DNA of 64,000 bases from Leptodontidium sp. MPI-SDFR-AT-0119 (GCA_020726505.1 JAHLEZ010000003.1:3844001-3908000), one strand, 5' to 3'. Counted from the first letter of the stretch, positions 33,293 through 45,985 are shown. Notes: generated from the sequence alone by a model not told the origin. A program made the numbers and translations.

Positions 33293-36146
33293 CTTCGCGG
33301 TAAGGTATTGCAGTGTGGCAATGTTGTTGGGATCTCGAAGGGACTTTCGAGATGTTGTGCGATGGTGGTCTTCAAGGACCAGGACGAGGTCGAGAGCTCG
33401 AGACCTTATACTCCTCGCTGGAGACTAAGCGAGCGGGCTAGTGCTCTTTCCGTTCTAGCATGAACAGGTCGAAGAGGGTCGAGTTGCCCATCTTCCTCCT
33501 TCGGCAGGGTTCTACTTCGGGAGACCCTCTGGTTGGCTGAGGATGGGGATGGTCTCGAGGAGAGGAGAGGGGAGCAGACGGGAGGACGGGAAGGGTGGGC
33601 CCACGGCCTCCTGCATATTATGATCGCATTGCAAACAGGCAAGTAGTCAGGCATACCTGATTGGATTAGAGTCACCCAGCAGCGTTCATGCTACTGGTTC
33701 TAGACATAGAGACACATGTACCCGAGCTTCAGAGCTCTGCGGTACCTATTAATCTCATTAAAGCTTCAAGCTCGTTTTGTTGACATCTGAAAGTAGAAAA
33801 CTGCCTCTATGGGGCCATGAATTGCCCCCTATGTCATTTAAACACGTTCCGTGAGACTTGCTACTGCCGTAGACTTTGTCAAGGGCAGAGATAGCTATCA
33901 ATGGGCAGCTCTTGATCTCCTGAGGGACTTTTGGCCTTAGATCAACCCGGGAGCCTCCTTGCCTTCACCGAGTCCGTTGCGTGAACAATGCTGAAGATTC
34001 TAGAGAATCACGTACCAGAAAGAAAGATACGTTCTGAGTCTAGGTTAGGAAACACTTGCGCGACGACTTTTTACAGGTTCTCGTAGGAGTTAAAGAGAAT
34101 AGGAGATACTCGAGAGTCAAAGGACCCTAGAGAAATGCCCGTCGAGGCCTGGACTATTTTCTTCCTTTCTAAATAAAGTCATAATATACGAATATAAACC
34201 CCACATTAACCCCTCCTTCAAGCCCTTCCAAGTCAATTGTCGCTCGTCTCCCAATTCGATTCTCCAGAGGAAAATATCTCCGCGCGCGCGAAGGCGAAAA
34301 CTTCGCTCCAGAAGGTCAACCATCAGCCCTTCAGCATCAAAGCAATCCACATGCTTCCTCCTAACCACTCTAGTTCCAGCTCTCAACAGCGCGTCTTCAT
34401 ACCTGAGCAGCGGATCGTCTCCCTCCACGTTTTGTTGACACTCAGCTTCGCTTACGTCTTGGCGTCTTTGGTGCCACCATGTGGGCAAATATCGTACTTC
34501 TGGTCAGTCTTGTTTGACCACAACGCATTTCCACCCTCATTCCTTCATTCAAATCCCGGTCATGTAAAGTATCAGCTCGAGAAGTTTAAACGAACAAAAT
34601 CATAGAGTGCGGCTTGAACCATACAGGAAGTACTTCAAGGCTCACTTTTGCGGGCTTCGACCAAACAGTTTAGTCTGGACACTAGCTAACCCACTACCAC
34701 GAAGCACCAAGATTATCTAGCTCCTCCCTTGCCCATTTACATCCTAGGCCGTACTTACTGAACTTCAAGAAATTCTGAGATTTTTAGTTCAGAAAATAGA
34801 CAGTACCTCCATTAAATCAGACTTGGCCGCGAGACTTCCGCTTGCAGGCAGACATGCGGGCGAACCAGATAGCCCATTCCAAATCCGCACGAGGTTCTTA
34901 GCCAAACCCCTTCAAGTCCTCACTATACACGATTTTCTAAATTATTTTCATATGCGACCCTGTACTGCACGTCTTCTATTGTAGTATCCCTTTGTCATCT
35001 CCAGAAAACCTTCTCATCAAAAGTCTGCTCAGTTCTTCTCTAATGGTAGCACAGCACCAACCTAAGCATCCCTTAAAGTCCTCCTTTTCCTGGTACTTAG
35101 ATCAACACAGCGGGCGAAAACTTGATTAGATAAGCATTTCAATCTTCTTCTGAGAAGGGAATTTCATGCCGAATTGGTTCCTTCCACTCCTCGCCTTGGC
35201 GGGTGAAGCGAATCAACATCCATCACCTCGGCTCTCACTCCTCTCTGTCTACTACCCCGTCCTTCAGATCATCGAAATGTTGGCGTCTAAGTGATCGTAA
35301 ATTTTTTTGAGGATAATAAAATAAACCAGGCGGTTTTGGAGGCAGAGAAGTGGTGCAAATGTATTACGCTGCTAAAATCCCGTTCCCCGTTCCCCGTTTC
35401 CCGTTCTCCAATCACCAATACTCTCCCACATCTGTCCATTTTGGGTATCAACAGTCAACATCCCTCACGTTGGCTCTCTAATAATCCACCTCCCTTCCCA
35501 ATCGAGATTTAAATAGCCAGAAATAGCACAGTCCTACCTCCACTGAAAACTGAAAGCGAAAATGATCCATCCTACCCTCTCAAATCACCTAACAACTAGG
35601 CAGGCAAGCAGCCGCTAGATTCGGAAACGCGTCTCTCCTGTACAACAACATAGAAAAGCAACGATTAGTCTCGCAGATCTTCGCTGCCCCGAAGGGGGAT
35701 GTACGGTGTAGATCTACTCCCGCGCACAGGCTTTCAGACTGGGGAGCGGTTTTTTCTTCCTCGTGCTGTAGTTAAACCTTTCTGATGTGATGAAAATACT
35801 ACGGGCCTCTTCACTGTTGGTTTATTGTGATTTGGAACAACGGAAGGAAGTATGTAGATCTCAAGGGAAGACAAACGACCTGAGAGAGCTCAAATACGAA
35901 ATTTGTTGTCTCTGCGAAAGGCAATCTGGACCTGTATCCGAGATGTGAAAATTGGAGATGGAGGGTAGGCTATGAATAAAGCAGGCACCTCGTAGAGAGT
36001 ACAGAAGTCTATTGAAAATGTTTGAGATGTCCGGAATCTAACTCTTAGCCGAGCTAGGGCAAGCAGAAGAAGAAAAATAGAGAAGTTTCACATCACACAG
36101 CAATAAGAAGTCTGATCATGGATATTTGTTTTGATATTACACCTGC
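33293..36146. other. Long intergenic region
   Basis: 2.85 kb. It holds the promoter of the KH gene (right of 33293) and the 3' flank of NOG2. Open frames (34117-34488 and 34237-34605) are opposite-strand overlaps without motifs. A pyrimidine microrepeat (CCCGTTCCCCGTTTCCCGTT) is at about 35379-35405. No RNA gene identified. Confidence 0.35.
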
Positions 36147-38424
36147 CTACGTCTTCTGACGTTTCTTCTTGCTAGGTTTCCTATCACCTATACTCGAGAC
36201 AACAGTATCATCTAACAGCTCGGCCTGCAACTGCACCTCAGCAGCTTTGGCATCATCTTCATCCTCATGGTCTGAATCAACCTCGCTGTCTTCATCTTCT
36301 GAGTCAAGACCAAATGCCTGATCAACATCATCGACAACATCATCGAGTCCCACGCCTCCATCGTCACTACCGAAGCCCTCGAACTCCTCCTCGTCGTCTT
36401 CGGCATTGAGCGCCGACGAGTCCAGATCTGCCATCGACGTGTCTGCCACTGATGTACCTGCAACGGATTCATCATCACGTTTCCGCTTCTTGCCCATCTC
36501 GCCAAGTCTACCAGCACGGCCTTCCACACCAGTCTCCTTCTCCGAACCCTCCAGCAGAGGCGGAGGCGTGAACCAAGGAATCTTCCCTCTCAAGAAATCA
36601 TTCAAGACCATCTTCGCAACACCATCAACATCTGGCTCACCACCGTGTAATAATCTGCCACCTTTCCGCGCCAGTAATTCCAGGAATTCAATATGACCGT
36701 TGTATCCTTTCAATTGGTATGTTCGCTCAATATGTTGAGGTTTTGTCTTGCTCAGAACAGCTGGAATGTACTGCTCTGGGTTCTCGACGTTCTCAACTCT
36801 GACTACACCACGTAGCAAAATGTCTTGCGGGGTGTCTGTGCTACTCGGTGGGACAACACCAGGACAATCGATGAGATAAATCCTCTTCATCAATGTAATG
36901 TATTGCCATACCTTGGTCTCACCTGGAATAGGTGCGACTGTGCAGACTTTCTTTTTGCGGAGGGTGTTAATTATTGATGACTTTCCGGTGTTAGGGTACC
37001 CGATGAAGCCAACGGAGATCTGTTTGCGGTCTGAGTGGAGGGAGGAGAATTGGCGAAGAAGTTGAATGAGGGAACCCTTCCCAAAAGAGTTTGTTATGGA
37101 TGCGTGGAAAGCGAGAGTAGGGTAATCTTTAGAGAGGTGTCTAACCCATGCGGCCTGAAATTGTTAGCATTGAAACAGCAAAACAAATCTCTTGTGATGT
37201 GATGTATGAATCATTACTAAGAAAACCACCACAAGCCACTAATAAAAGCGGAAGTGGCCTTCAACTCAAACGAAACAGAACCAGACTCTTTACGGCAGAC
37301 TCTCCAAGACGGTGAGCTGTCTACTCAAGGCCCGAGGACCAGGAGCGGCGAGAATGGAGTCAATCTACCAAAGTTGTAACAGACAATCTTCCATTGCGAA
37401 GAGCACACGAAATGCAGAAGGCGCCTTGACTTAACGATGGAACTGGGTTGGAGGGGAGACAGATATAGACTTGACTTACAGCTACGCCGGTAGGGACCAA
37501 GTCGCACTTGTTCAGAACGAATATCAAGTGCTTGTGTGGTGCCTCATCTTTGATATACTTCTCAACACTTCGACACCGTGTACCGAGAGGATCTCTAGCA
37601 TCCAGAACATGAATGACAACGTCGGAAGAGTCAATAACCTTGTAAAGCTCGTTCCATATCCGCTTGCTCTGACCCTTGTTGAAGATAGCTTCTCTCGCAC
37701 TTGAGATGTAGCCATGGTCTGGGATGGCAGACTCTCCAATTGCCTCTGAATCTGCCACTGAGTTTCCGCTCAGCAGCTGGGCTTGTTCTAGCCGGTCAAG
37801 GTAGGTATCATGGCTTTGGACACTTTGCTCAGCCAGATCTTCCAACGAACTAACTCCGATCTTGACTCTCTTCCTTTGCGCATGGGGACCAAAGACGTCT
37901 CCGAAAGGCGAAGCTTCCACGGTCATCTTGGCCTGGTGTTGCTTCAATCCATTCTTGCCTTCGCCATCTCTGATCAAGCTCATGGGTAGCTTATTCGATT
38001 TGAGTAGGACGGAATAGGGATCGGAAGCTCGCTCGGCCATTGCTTCTCGGAAGGAGTTGAGGGCATCTTGACCAATGACTCGAGAATTGGTAAACCATTT
38101 GCGGTTGGGCTCGATTCTTGCGACGGGGACTTGTTTGCTTTGGAACTGCGCAGACTGTGTAAGATCTCCAGCAGCGTTATGTCGACCAGATCCAGTGTCC
38201 TTGAACATCTTAAGGGTCTTGGCTTGCTTGCCCGTCCTGCATCAAAACATGATTAGCTCTTGCATCCATTAAAGAAGCTTCATCGAGCTAGGAATGACCG
38301 CATCCTGCACAGAATATCCACCGTACCTATAGAAATTCTCCCCCTTCACCTTGACATTCGCCATCCCGTCACTGCTCTTCCCCTCACGCACCTTGCGCGA
38401 GGCTTCTTTCTTCGCTCGACCCAT
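36147..38424 (-). CDS. NOG2: Nucleolar GTP-binding protein 2 (ribosome assembly GTPase)
   Basis: Exons 38424-38327, 38236-37480 and 37154-36147 give 1863 nt (620 residues). The N-terminal NGP1-type region ([42 protein letters not shown]) is followed by a circularly permuted GTPase. There G4 (NKCD in [10 protein letters not shown]) precedes G1 (GYPNTGKSS), and G3 is DCPG (LIDCPGVV). The C-terminus is acidic ([13 protein letters not shown]...) and ends in a basic nuclear signal ([10 protein letters not shown]). The protein acts in the nucleolus/nucleoplasm on pre-60S particles before nuclear export. The intron between exons 2 and 3 is 325 nt, long for this genome; it splits the domain between VPTGVA and AWVRHLS. 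Single-copy conserved gene; identification is firm. Confidence 0.95.
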
Positions 38425-38678
38425 GATTGTGGTTGTGTGGTTGTTGAATTTGAGGAAGAAGAAGAAAAGGCGGGCGGGCAAGAATTTCTGAAATATCGAG
38501 AAAAGTTCAGGATTACGCTAACCTTATCGGCACTTATGGCTGGGTGGCTTGACATTGTGGCTTGACCTGACTGGATGTGGCTCAATCGCGCTAAAGATTT
38601 CCTCCAGCATTCCGTCTGAGAAGATCAACGACAGCTTAAGCTTCATCTGCGCCAAAGACCTGCACAGGTCATACAACC
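38425..38678. promoter_or_regulatory. Divergent promoter of NOG2 and the mS26 gene
   Basis: Only 254 bases separate the two start codons, so the promoters must overlap. Both genes serve ribosome production (cytosolic 60S assembly and mitochondrial small subunit), which fits shared growth-linked control; that part is inference. Confidence 0.6.
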
Positions 38679-39578
38679 ATGCCCCCCTCATTATCCAGAA
38701 CCTCACTGAACTCATTGAGTCGGTGCAGGTGTCCGACTAACACCGTTCCTCTCCGATCCTTCTCAACCACACCTTCTCTCGCGTCAATCGGACCAGAAAA
38801 CCCCAAGTTCATCGAGATTCCAGTGCCTCCTCAACATCAAGCCCTTCCGAAAATCGATGTCAAAGGAACTCTTCCTCCTCCTCGAAATATCTTCCCTCGT
38901 CGAGCCGGCGACAAGATCTCTCCCGAGTACTTGGCGGCAGTCACCCCTGAGCCACTTTCGCAAACCACCCCCCAAAACGAATTTGTAGCATGGAAGCGTC
39001 GAATGGCAGAGTCCAGGCGGACAAATCTGAGAGAAGGATTGGTGGAGCTGCATAAGAGGAAGACACTCCAAGACAAGATGGTTGCGGCACGAAGCAAGAA
39101 CAGGAGCATAGCCCGAGAGAAGGCGCTACATGCTCCTCAACGAGAAGACGAGCGCCTCACCAACCCGACCGTCACGGAATTGAATCGGACTCTGCAAACA
39201 GGTCCGGTGCCGGATCCAGGTCGTGCGACTCGAGTGGAAGAAAAAAAGGCAAGGGTGGAGGCAATTGCACTGGCGAAGGAAGAGGAGCGGAGGGACGCTC
39301 TTCATACATTGTACATGAACGCGAGAAGTTTCATCACTACCGAGGAGGAATTGGATGCGGAGATTGAGAAGATCTTCGTCGCAGACCCTCACGAACGAGG
39401 CAACATGGACAGCAACATCTGGACTGCTGTGCGACCCCCTCCATCGATCCAGCAGATGTTGTCAGCAGTGAACAACACCCAGAAGGAGGCGGTAAAATTT
39501 CATGCTGGTCCAGCCGCCTTAACTGGACGAAGGATGAAGAAGATTGCGCAGGAGTTGACTGGTGGGAGGATGGATTAG
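38679..39578 (+). CDS. PET123: Mitochondrial small ribosomal subunit protein mS26 (Pet123 family)
   Basis: Intronless 299-residue frame. The N-terminus is a basic, Ser/Arg-rich presequence (SLSRTSLNSLSRCRC, PLRSFSTTPSLAS) typical of mitochondrial import. Next come LPPPRNIFPRRAGDKISPEYL, EFVAWKRRMAESRRTNLREG and a highly charged alpha-helical middle (about 110-230; KARVEAIALAKEEERRDAL). A conserved segment follows (LYMNARSFITTEEELDAEI EKIF). The length is close to the roughly 300-320 residues of fungal Pet123. The protein is a component of the mitochondrial small subunit needed for translation of mitochondrial genes. Assignment rests on overall pattern recalled from the family, not on a catalytic motif. 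Confidence 0.75.
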   Translation: MPPSLSRTSLNSLSRCRCPTNTVPLRSFSTTPSLASIGPENPKFIEIPVPPQHQALPKIDVKGTLPPPRNIFPRRAGDKISPEYLAAVTPEPLSQTTPQNEFVAWKRRMAESRRTNLREGLVELHKRKTLQDKMVAARSKNRSIAREKALHAPQREDERLTNPTVTELNRTLQTGPVPDPGRATRVEEKKARVEAIALAKEEERRDALHTLYMNARSFITTEEELDAEIEKIFVADPHERGNMDSNIWTAVRPPPSIQQMLSAVNNTQKEAVKFHAGPAALTGRRMKKIAQELTGGRMD

Positions 39579-40769
39579 GAGGAATAGACTGTATATTAAG
39601 GGGTTTCAAGCTCCAATGTATGAATATCTAAGCCATTACAATGGCTAATAGCTCTCTTGATATTTCTGGAGACTTCTCGACCATCTTCTCTGCCTCTTGC
39701 TGAAAGTTTCACCGCTCGTCATGGCCCAGTGGTCTATGTCGCTATAAGGAAGACATCCAGGTGGCTTTATCAATCCCATACGTTTGTCATAGTTCGAATT
39801 TTAGGGCGAGTTCGGATTTTGAGAGGCGGCATCAGATTCCATTTTTTCTTCAAGCTACCGTGGCTTCTTCAATCGACACAACATTGGCCTGGGCTCTAAA
39901 GGAACTTCTGCCAGGTGGGATGAAGGCCAACACTGGCAGTCAGGTCTTCGTTCCACCCGACCTGCACTCAACTCCCCTTTCCACCCAACACCTCCCTCAT
40001 CAATCTTTCCAATCAGACAGCCTCCACTTCCACTCATTCATCATTCCTGGCAAGTACATCTCCTTCCAGATCTTCTTCGACGCCTCATTACTTGCATCCT
40101 CCATCATGCCTGGTTCTGCTCCAGCAAACGTCCCCGCCCAGATCTTCGCTTCCGACAACGTCGTTAAACATTCCTCATATTATGGAGGCCCTAGCATATC
40201 AGCCTTATGTAAGTAAGGCAAGTAGTATCTCATGAAGATAGACCACTTTATTTTGAGAGATTTAGGTAACCTGTTACGGGCGTTGGCTACGCCGAGAATG
40301 AAGGCTACTTTGAGTGTGGTTGAATCGTCCAAAAAGGCTTCGGTTTCGAGGTACTCTGATGGCATGACTTGTTTCTGTGCAGAAGAAATGGAATCCATTC
40401 CTACAAGTAGACTTTTATTGTGGGCCTCGGTTTAACGTTTGTCGAGGTTGTCTGGTTCGACCTTGATTCTGAGCTTCTCGGATGTAAATATATCACAGAT
40501 TGTGTTACAATTCCAATCACCGCACAGAACATGGCTCACACAACGATTATGCTACTATCCTGAATCACTAGGTTTCGTTAGAATATTTGGTTGGAAAATA
40601 TTGGTGCGTGACTTTTTCTTAATGAATCTAGACGCAGAAGCTACTCGGTGCCAGTCATATCACGCAAAGTCACTGGGTATACTCTTCGAACCCTTTCGGT
40701 GCTTTAGGCAAATGAAATATGCATATTTGAATCAAGCTAAGTCATGCTTTCAATAACAACACTATCCAG
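39579..40769. other. Intergenic region with weak coding hints
   Basis: 1.19 kb. A minus-strand frame at 40180-40398 begins with a proper ATG (MDSISSAQKQVMPSEYLE) and looks coding-like for about 45 codons. On the plus strand an ATG at 40107 opens a 35-codon frame ending at a GTAAGTAAG donor-like site. Neither can be extended into a gene. Confidence 0.25.
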
Positions 40770-41515
40770 CTACCGCCACCTTGTCAGCACCGACTCATCC
40801 GTATACCAGCCTGTGGAGGCGCCAAGGTCTCTTGTAACTCCGTAGTAGTTGGTCAGATAGTTCAACCTACTCCAAGTCTGTCCGTTCCCCTCCCAATAAT
40901 CCAAGCCATTCTCGTGAGAATGTTGCTTGATGTAAGCAGAGAAGTCCTCTTCCTAAAGCATCAGTATGAAACTTCCTCAATATATGGTCAAGTCTTACCC
41001 CCGTCAAGCAAAGCCTTCACAGTGGATTGAAACCGATCCCCAATCCACCCAAATTTACACCCCACGAAATACTGCATCATGAACCCCAGAACCCTTACGG
41101 CGGTCGTGCTCACCAATCCCGTCTCCCAGTCCCTTGGAACAATCTCCAAAATATCAAACCCTTGTCCCCGCATCACCACACCCTTCAAGTATCCCAAATA
41201 CACATCCATAACCTCATTCCAGAGAATCTCAAAGCAATCCGCTGAGATGGGTAATCCTAAGGCGGATGCATCGTCTGCACATGATTTGGAGATGAGTTCC
41301 ATGTTGGCGTTGAAGAAATCCCAGTTGACTTCCATGCAGAGACGGTGGAGCATTTGACTCAGTTGAGGGAGGCTGAAGGTTCGCGGATCCAGGACGAAGG
41401 TGGAAAGGTCGCGGTGTTCGTCGGACGGGACTTCCGGAATGAATGCTGGGCAGGCCATTTTGGTTTGGATGCTCGGGAGGAAGTGCCTGCTCGGCATGTA
41501 GGTGGGATAGCTCAT
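40770..41515 (-). CDS. Orphan protein, paralogue 1 of a tandem pair
   Basis: Exons 41515-40999 and 40948-40770 give 696 nt, 231 residues. Core features are LHRLCMEVNWDFFNAN (about residue 60), ILWNEVMDVYLGYLKG, VRVLGFMMQYFVGCKFGW and a C-terminal exon starting EDFSAYIKQHSHENGLDYW. The neighbour at 41858-42800 carries the same order of motifs (LCRLVLEVNWDFFHQN, PILRFMVGYKAGYEG, DFLVYVLKWCQENGLTYL). It also has its single intron at the same place (after LL-x-G), so the two arose by tandem duplication. The acceptor used here (GGAAG/AG) is two codons past a competing TTTAG that breaks the frame. No signal peptide or known domain; the protein is helix-rich by appearance. Function unknown. Confidence 0.75.
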
Positions 41516-41857
41516 CGTAACGACGATTAGAGTGTGGTGTTTTGAGGACGATGGGGTGGAAGCCGCTTGATTTTTGTTCTGTCTGAGAGCGAAGAATTAT
41601 GAGCAGTCCTTGGGATGTATTCACAAGTTTTTCTGTAGCTTGTATGTCAACGTAGGTGACTCTAAACTAGCAATACAAAGTTCACTATGAAAGCTACAAT
41701 GACAAAAAATGCTAAATTATCAGTAGTGAACGTCTACGCTTTCCTCAAAGCAATCTCATCGATTTAAAATACCATGCATCCCATCACAAAATCAGCATGC
41801 CATCATCTCTGCTATCTAGCAGCCTCCCTCATAATTAGTTGAGCTAGACAAAGCATA
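41516..41857. other. Spacer between the tandem paralogues
   Basis: 342 bases; promoter of paralogue 1 and 3' flank of paralogue 2. Nothing else recognised. Confidence 0.5.
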
Positions 41858-42800
41858 CTACTTCAGTCTCTCCTTTGTTCTTCCCGTACCACCTAGGTAA
41901 GTCAACCCATTCTCCTGGCACCATTTCAAGACATATACAAGAAAGTCTCCTATCAACCGGTCAGCCAAACATGAAAATAATCACCTTGTACCTCTTACCT
42001 TCAGTCAGCAAAGCCTGCACGGCATCTTTCCCTCTCTTCTCTCCTTCATAGCCAGCCTTATATCCAACCATGAACCTCAAGATCGGATTTAGAACCGTCT
42101 GCTCAATATCCAGTATCTGGTCTCGTTTGATCCGCTTGTAGAGTTCCATGAGAGCTTCGGCGCCTTGAGAAGCTGCTTTGCAATACTGGTAGTATACCTG
42201 GCAGATGTGATTCCACCATTGCTCGGATCTCTCGGGTGTGGTGTCAGACATATCGAAGAGGAGTCTGTTCTGGTGGAAGAAATCCCAGTTGACTTCCAAG
42301 ACTAAACGGCACAGAGCTAGGAAGACTTGGCCACTAGTTACGCGGATTATCATAGACTTGGTAGCTGTTTGGTTCCAAATCTCTGGTGAGACTGCGTTTG
42401 CTGCTTCTTGGGTTTTACTATTCGATTGAATTGAGTGGCTGGCTGATCGTGGAGTGAATGGTGATGTAGATGGATCCGGGACGAATGTAGATCGAGCAAA
42501 TGCAGATGCAAGATTTATCGCAGCTCCACGCATAATAACTGCTTTTTGCTCTCGAGAACTAAGCCACTCCTTCAAATCCCTTGATTCAGAGGTACTTTCT
42601 CTAGTGTTGATCCCCACTTCATGATTTTGGTTGGGCATGATCCCTCGTGGCAAAGAACTGGCCTGACAAGCTCGAGCATCAAGCCAGTCCTTTAGAGAGC
42701 TTGTTTCCGAAGGCTTAGTGGCAGATTCGGCTCTCAGTTTCTCGAGCTGGTTCTCCTCTCGGTCTCGGTTCCAGTTTTCTGATGCCCATGCAAATGTCAT
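41858..42800 (-). CDS. Orphan protein, paralogue 2 with N-terminal repeat extension
   Basis: Exons 42800-41999 and 41949-41858 give 894 nt, 297 residues. The C-terminal about 150 residues match paralogue 1 (LCRLVLEVNWDFFHQN; RFMVGYKAGYEGEKRGKDAV; DFLVYVLKWCQENGLTYL). The N-terminal about 120 residues are absent from paralogue 1 and contain two copies of a short unit, SLKDWLDARACQ and DLKEWLSSREQK, each preceded by a Ser/Thr/Glu-rich stretch. This extension is charged and probably disordered or helical. No known domain, signal or membrane segment. The intron position is shared with paralogue 1. Confidence 0.78.
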
Positions 42801-45800
42801 GGTTGTTTCTCAAAATGTAGCGAGTGCCGTGTAATGAATGTGCCAGGACGAACGAGGGTATCAATGTCAAAAAAGTGGCAAGTCTCGGCACGTTCTCCAA
42901 AGGAAGGCGAGAAATTTATAGGCGTGGGCTAAAACAAGGCTTTGTGATTGCGTCGAGTTCGTCAAATTCCACTCGTCACCCAGTCAATAATAATGTGTTG
43001 TTGAAACCTCACTTTTGGCTTGTGAATTCTCCCAAACGATCAAAGAAGTTGGCAATTTGAGGCCTCCGAATCACTCCAGCCCATTTTCTTAGAGTCAGTG
43101 AATATTAGAAGACATTCCTTAATCCGAAGAAACCAACACCCCTATTTCCAAAACGTTTCAGTCAATTGGCCGTATTGCTGAGGGCATGATAGAATAGGAT
43201 GAAATTAGGCTTACAACACTTCTTATTCTCACTCTAGGGATAGAGGTGACTGTAAGCTCGGATATGCAAAAAAGCTTGCGATGGTTGGTAAGCACAGCTC
43301 CAATCCTGTTAATCGAAGGTAGAATTGTTATCCCGCTAGAAGCTATTGATGTACGTAAAGAATTTCCTGTCATATCCTGGAGACAAGGTCATTGTTTTGA
43401 TCAGGAACGCGTTTTGAGAAGTCATCAAGATGAGCCAAAGTCGCGCGACAACGCGGCGACAGGTGACTTGAATGCATAACAGAGATTGCTCAACAATATC
43501 AGTGGTAGTATTGAGTGAGATCACCAAATTTCACGCGTCTCAAAGGCGAACTCATCCAACCGCTTCGCCTCGCTCACGTCCCCGCTATCCTCGGCAAAAA
43601 ACCTCCCAACCTTATAAACCAAATTAGCAAATTCCCGCACACACGACTCCTAGATTGTCGGGTCAGGACCGGGTAGTGGCTACTTCCTGTCTAACTATTA
43701 TTAACTTATAGGTTAGATCGGACCTCTCCCATCTGCCCCTGGGAAGCATCGCACGCCGGCCTCGCAGTGGGACCCGATACGTGGGTGGGTCCGGTGTTCT
43801 ATCCTCCGGTCTTAGGTACGGGAGCGTGCCCTCCGAACAAACAATATCTCCTTAAAGAGGATCGTGCTTTACTTCTGTATTGTCAGCCATGAGACACACC
43901 TTTGGATGCGGGCGTTTGAGAGGGATTCTTTTTTGCTTCCTTTTTAGCGTTGCGGTTTGTTTTTGTTGTGGTTTTTAGCCGAGATTTGTTGATGTGAGGG
44001 GTTAAGCGAGAGTGGGGTTGGGTTGGTGAAGGTTGGCGATCTATCTCCAGCCGACGACTGCCTTAAGCTCGTCTTAATAGCGAACATGCGTCTTAGATTA
44101 TACATAGTCAACTATTTTTCATCCTCTTAATTGGGTCGGACTTTTTCATGTCCAATCGACAGGGTCCACGGAGAGCAGTTGCCCGCGAATTAATATTTTC
44201 ATTAATCCTGGATACGATTTTCTTCGCCATAACTCGGGCGTTTATGCACAAAATGGTAGATGTTGTTAGGGGGACTGCACCTCTCATTATAGCTTGTTTA
44301 CTGCTAATATCTCATGTCTAAAGATGTCACTAGTTCCGCGAAACATCAGTCGAATGGCGAATCGCGCAAAAATTCAAGTCCGGATATATTTCTGTGAACG
44401 CGAGCCAGAAACGACAACTGCATTGAAACCAGTAGATCTTGTGAAGTTGGGTCTTGAATTTCAGCATCGATATATATGGCAGGGACTGGTGGGGGTACGC
44501 AAGGAAAACACGACGATCTTGAAACTGGATAGAATAGTATGGGGATGATGATTTTCCGTGAATGATCAAATAAGCGATACATCATACCTACGATACAGTA
44601 GTCAACTGAAACAAAGAGAATTCTTCCCCATCTCTTCCCTTCTCTCAAACGGCTGACCTTTCCTCTATGAAACGTGTATATTATTCCTAATTCCGCCAAG
44701 GGGTATATTTCTACCAGCTTTGGAGTTTCGAGGATTACGTTCAGGCGGTACTGTATGTAACATGATGCTTGTAAAAATTACTATTCCGTTGCTTGTCGAG
44801 ATTTCTCTTACTTCACCACACTTCAATCCAGACTCAAATCTCTATTTCAACTTCACTTCAATTCACCTCACCCACTCCATTCCCAGGTATATAAACAAAC
44901 CTCTACAATATCCAGCAGGGGCAAAAGAGCAAAACTCACCCTTGACGAGACCTCAGTGGCAAAGCTTAAGCTAATACACTTCATCTTGTCTACTGTACCG
45001 GCCTCATAGAAAAGCTTACCGAGAACTAAAATCTGGTCTCTATCTTCTATGAGGAAGCAAGAATGAAGATGAAGCATAAACACGTTAAGCAATGCCCTCA
45101 TACCAACGCTGGAACGCTAATAGGAAAGGAAAAACAACAACGATAGGAAAAATGACAATGATCAATATTGCGATGCACGTACGAAATTCTCATTTCTAAC
45201 AAACCTCGTACTCAGTTTTGAAATTTTGAATTTTGAGCTCCTACCCTATCCTCTATCCAATCCGCACTTTGGAAGGAAGAGGGGTGGGTGATTGGTACGG
45301 AGTTTGGCTGAGCATGACGCCGGCAGGGGTCTCTCATATTTCCAAGCTGCTCTGCTCGTCGCCCTGCCCTTATGGGGTTTACTCTCTTCCCACGGCCGCT
45401 GTGGAGTTGGGTTTTATACCTACCTACCTTATATCAAGCAGGCTTTCAATTTCCGAAGCATCGGTCCACTCGTTCACTCCCTCAACCCGCCGCCATTTAC
45501 AACACAGCACAGCGCGGCTTTCCAACAAACAAAAAACAGGGTAGAGTTAATCATTCCATTCCATTTCCATTCCCTCCACCTATTCATCCACGACTTCTGC
45601 ATATCTCTATATACATACATGATCCCACCCCACTCCTCCTCTCCTTCACCACCACCACCCCAAGTCAAGTAAGTCAAGGAATTGTATGCCAAAAACGCCA
45701 GGTTACATTAAACCAGCGCCACGCTCCCGCTCCCTTGCTTCCACATTTCGCTAGCTTGGCTTAAAAAATAGACAGTAAGTAGAACAATTCAACTCAGTAA

Positions 45801-45985
45801 ATAAGTACGGGTATACATTTCCTCTTCCCCCTCCCTCCCTCCTTAACCTCCAATGTCCAAGTCTTGAGCTTCATATATCCATCCATCTTATATAGTCTCT
45901 GAATATCCAACATAGCAGCGGCGTAGATCATTATTCATATCCTCATCTGCCCATTCCCGTCACTACCTAACCCAATTATTCCACC
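42801..45985. other. Long intergenic region with a GC-rich block
   Basis: 3.2 kb without a supported gene. A GC-rich block at about 43650-43850 (around CGGGTCAGGACCGGGTAG and GGGACCCGATACGTGGGTG) stands out in AT-rich flanks and contains several short inverted GC words; it is neither coding nor a recognisable tRNA, 5S or snRNA. Frames at 45233-45764 overlap each other in three phases and look random. Confidence 0.3.

Noticed and set aside
34117..34605. Pair of about 120-codon frames on opposite strands
   Set aside because: They mirror each other and neither shows family motifs; treated as chance.
36147..36893. Separate gene for the C-terminal part of NOG2
   Set aside because: The frame begins at a TTG and continues upstream without break into the G1 (GYPNTGKSS) exon; it is one exon of NOG2.
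45233..45764. Three overlapping plus-strand frames
   Set aside because: All three phases are open at once in a pyrimidine-rich stretch, which points to low stop-codon density rather than coding.
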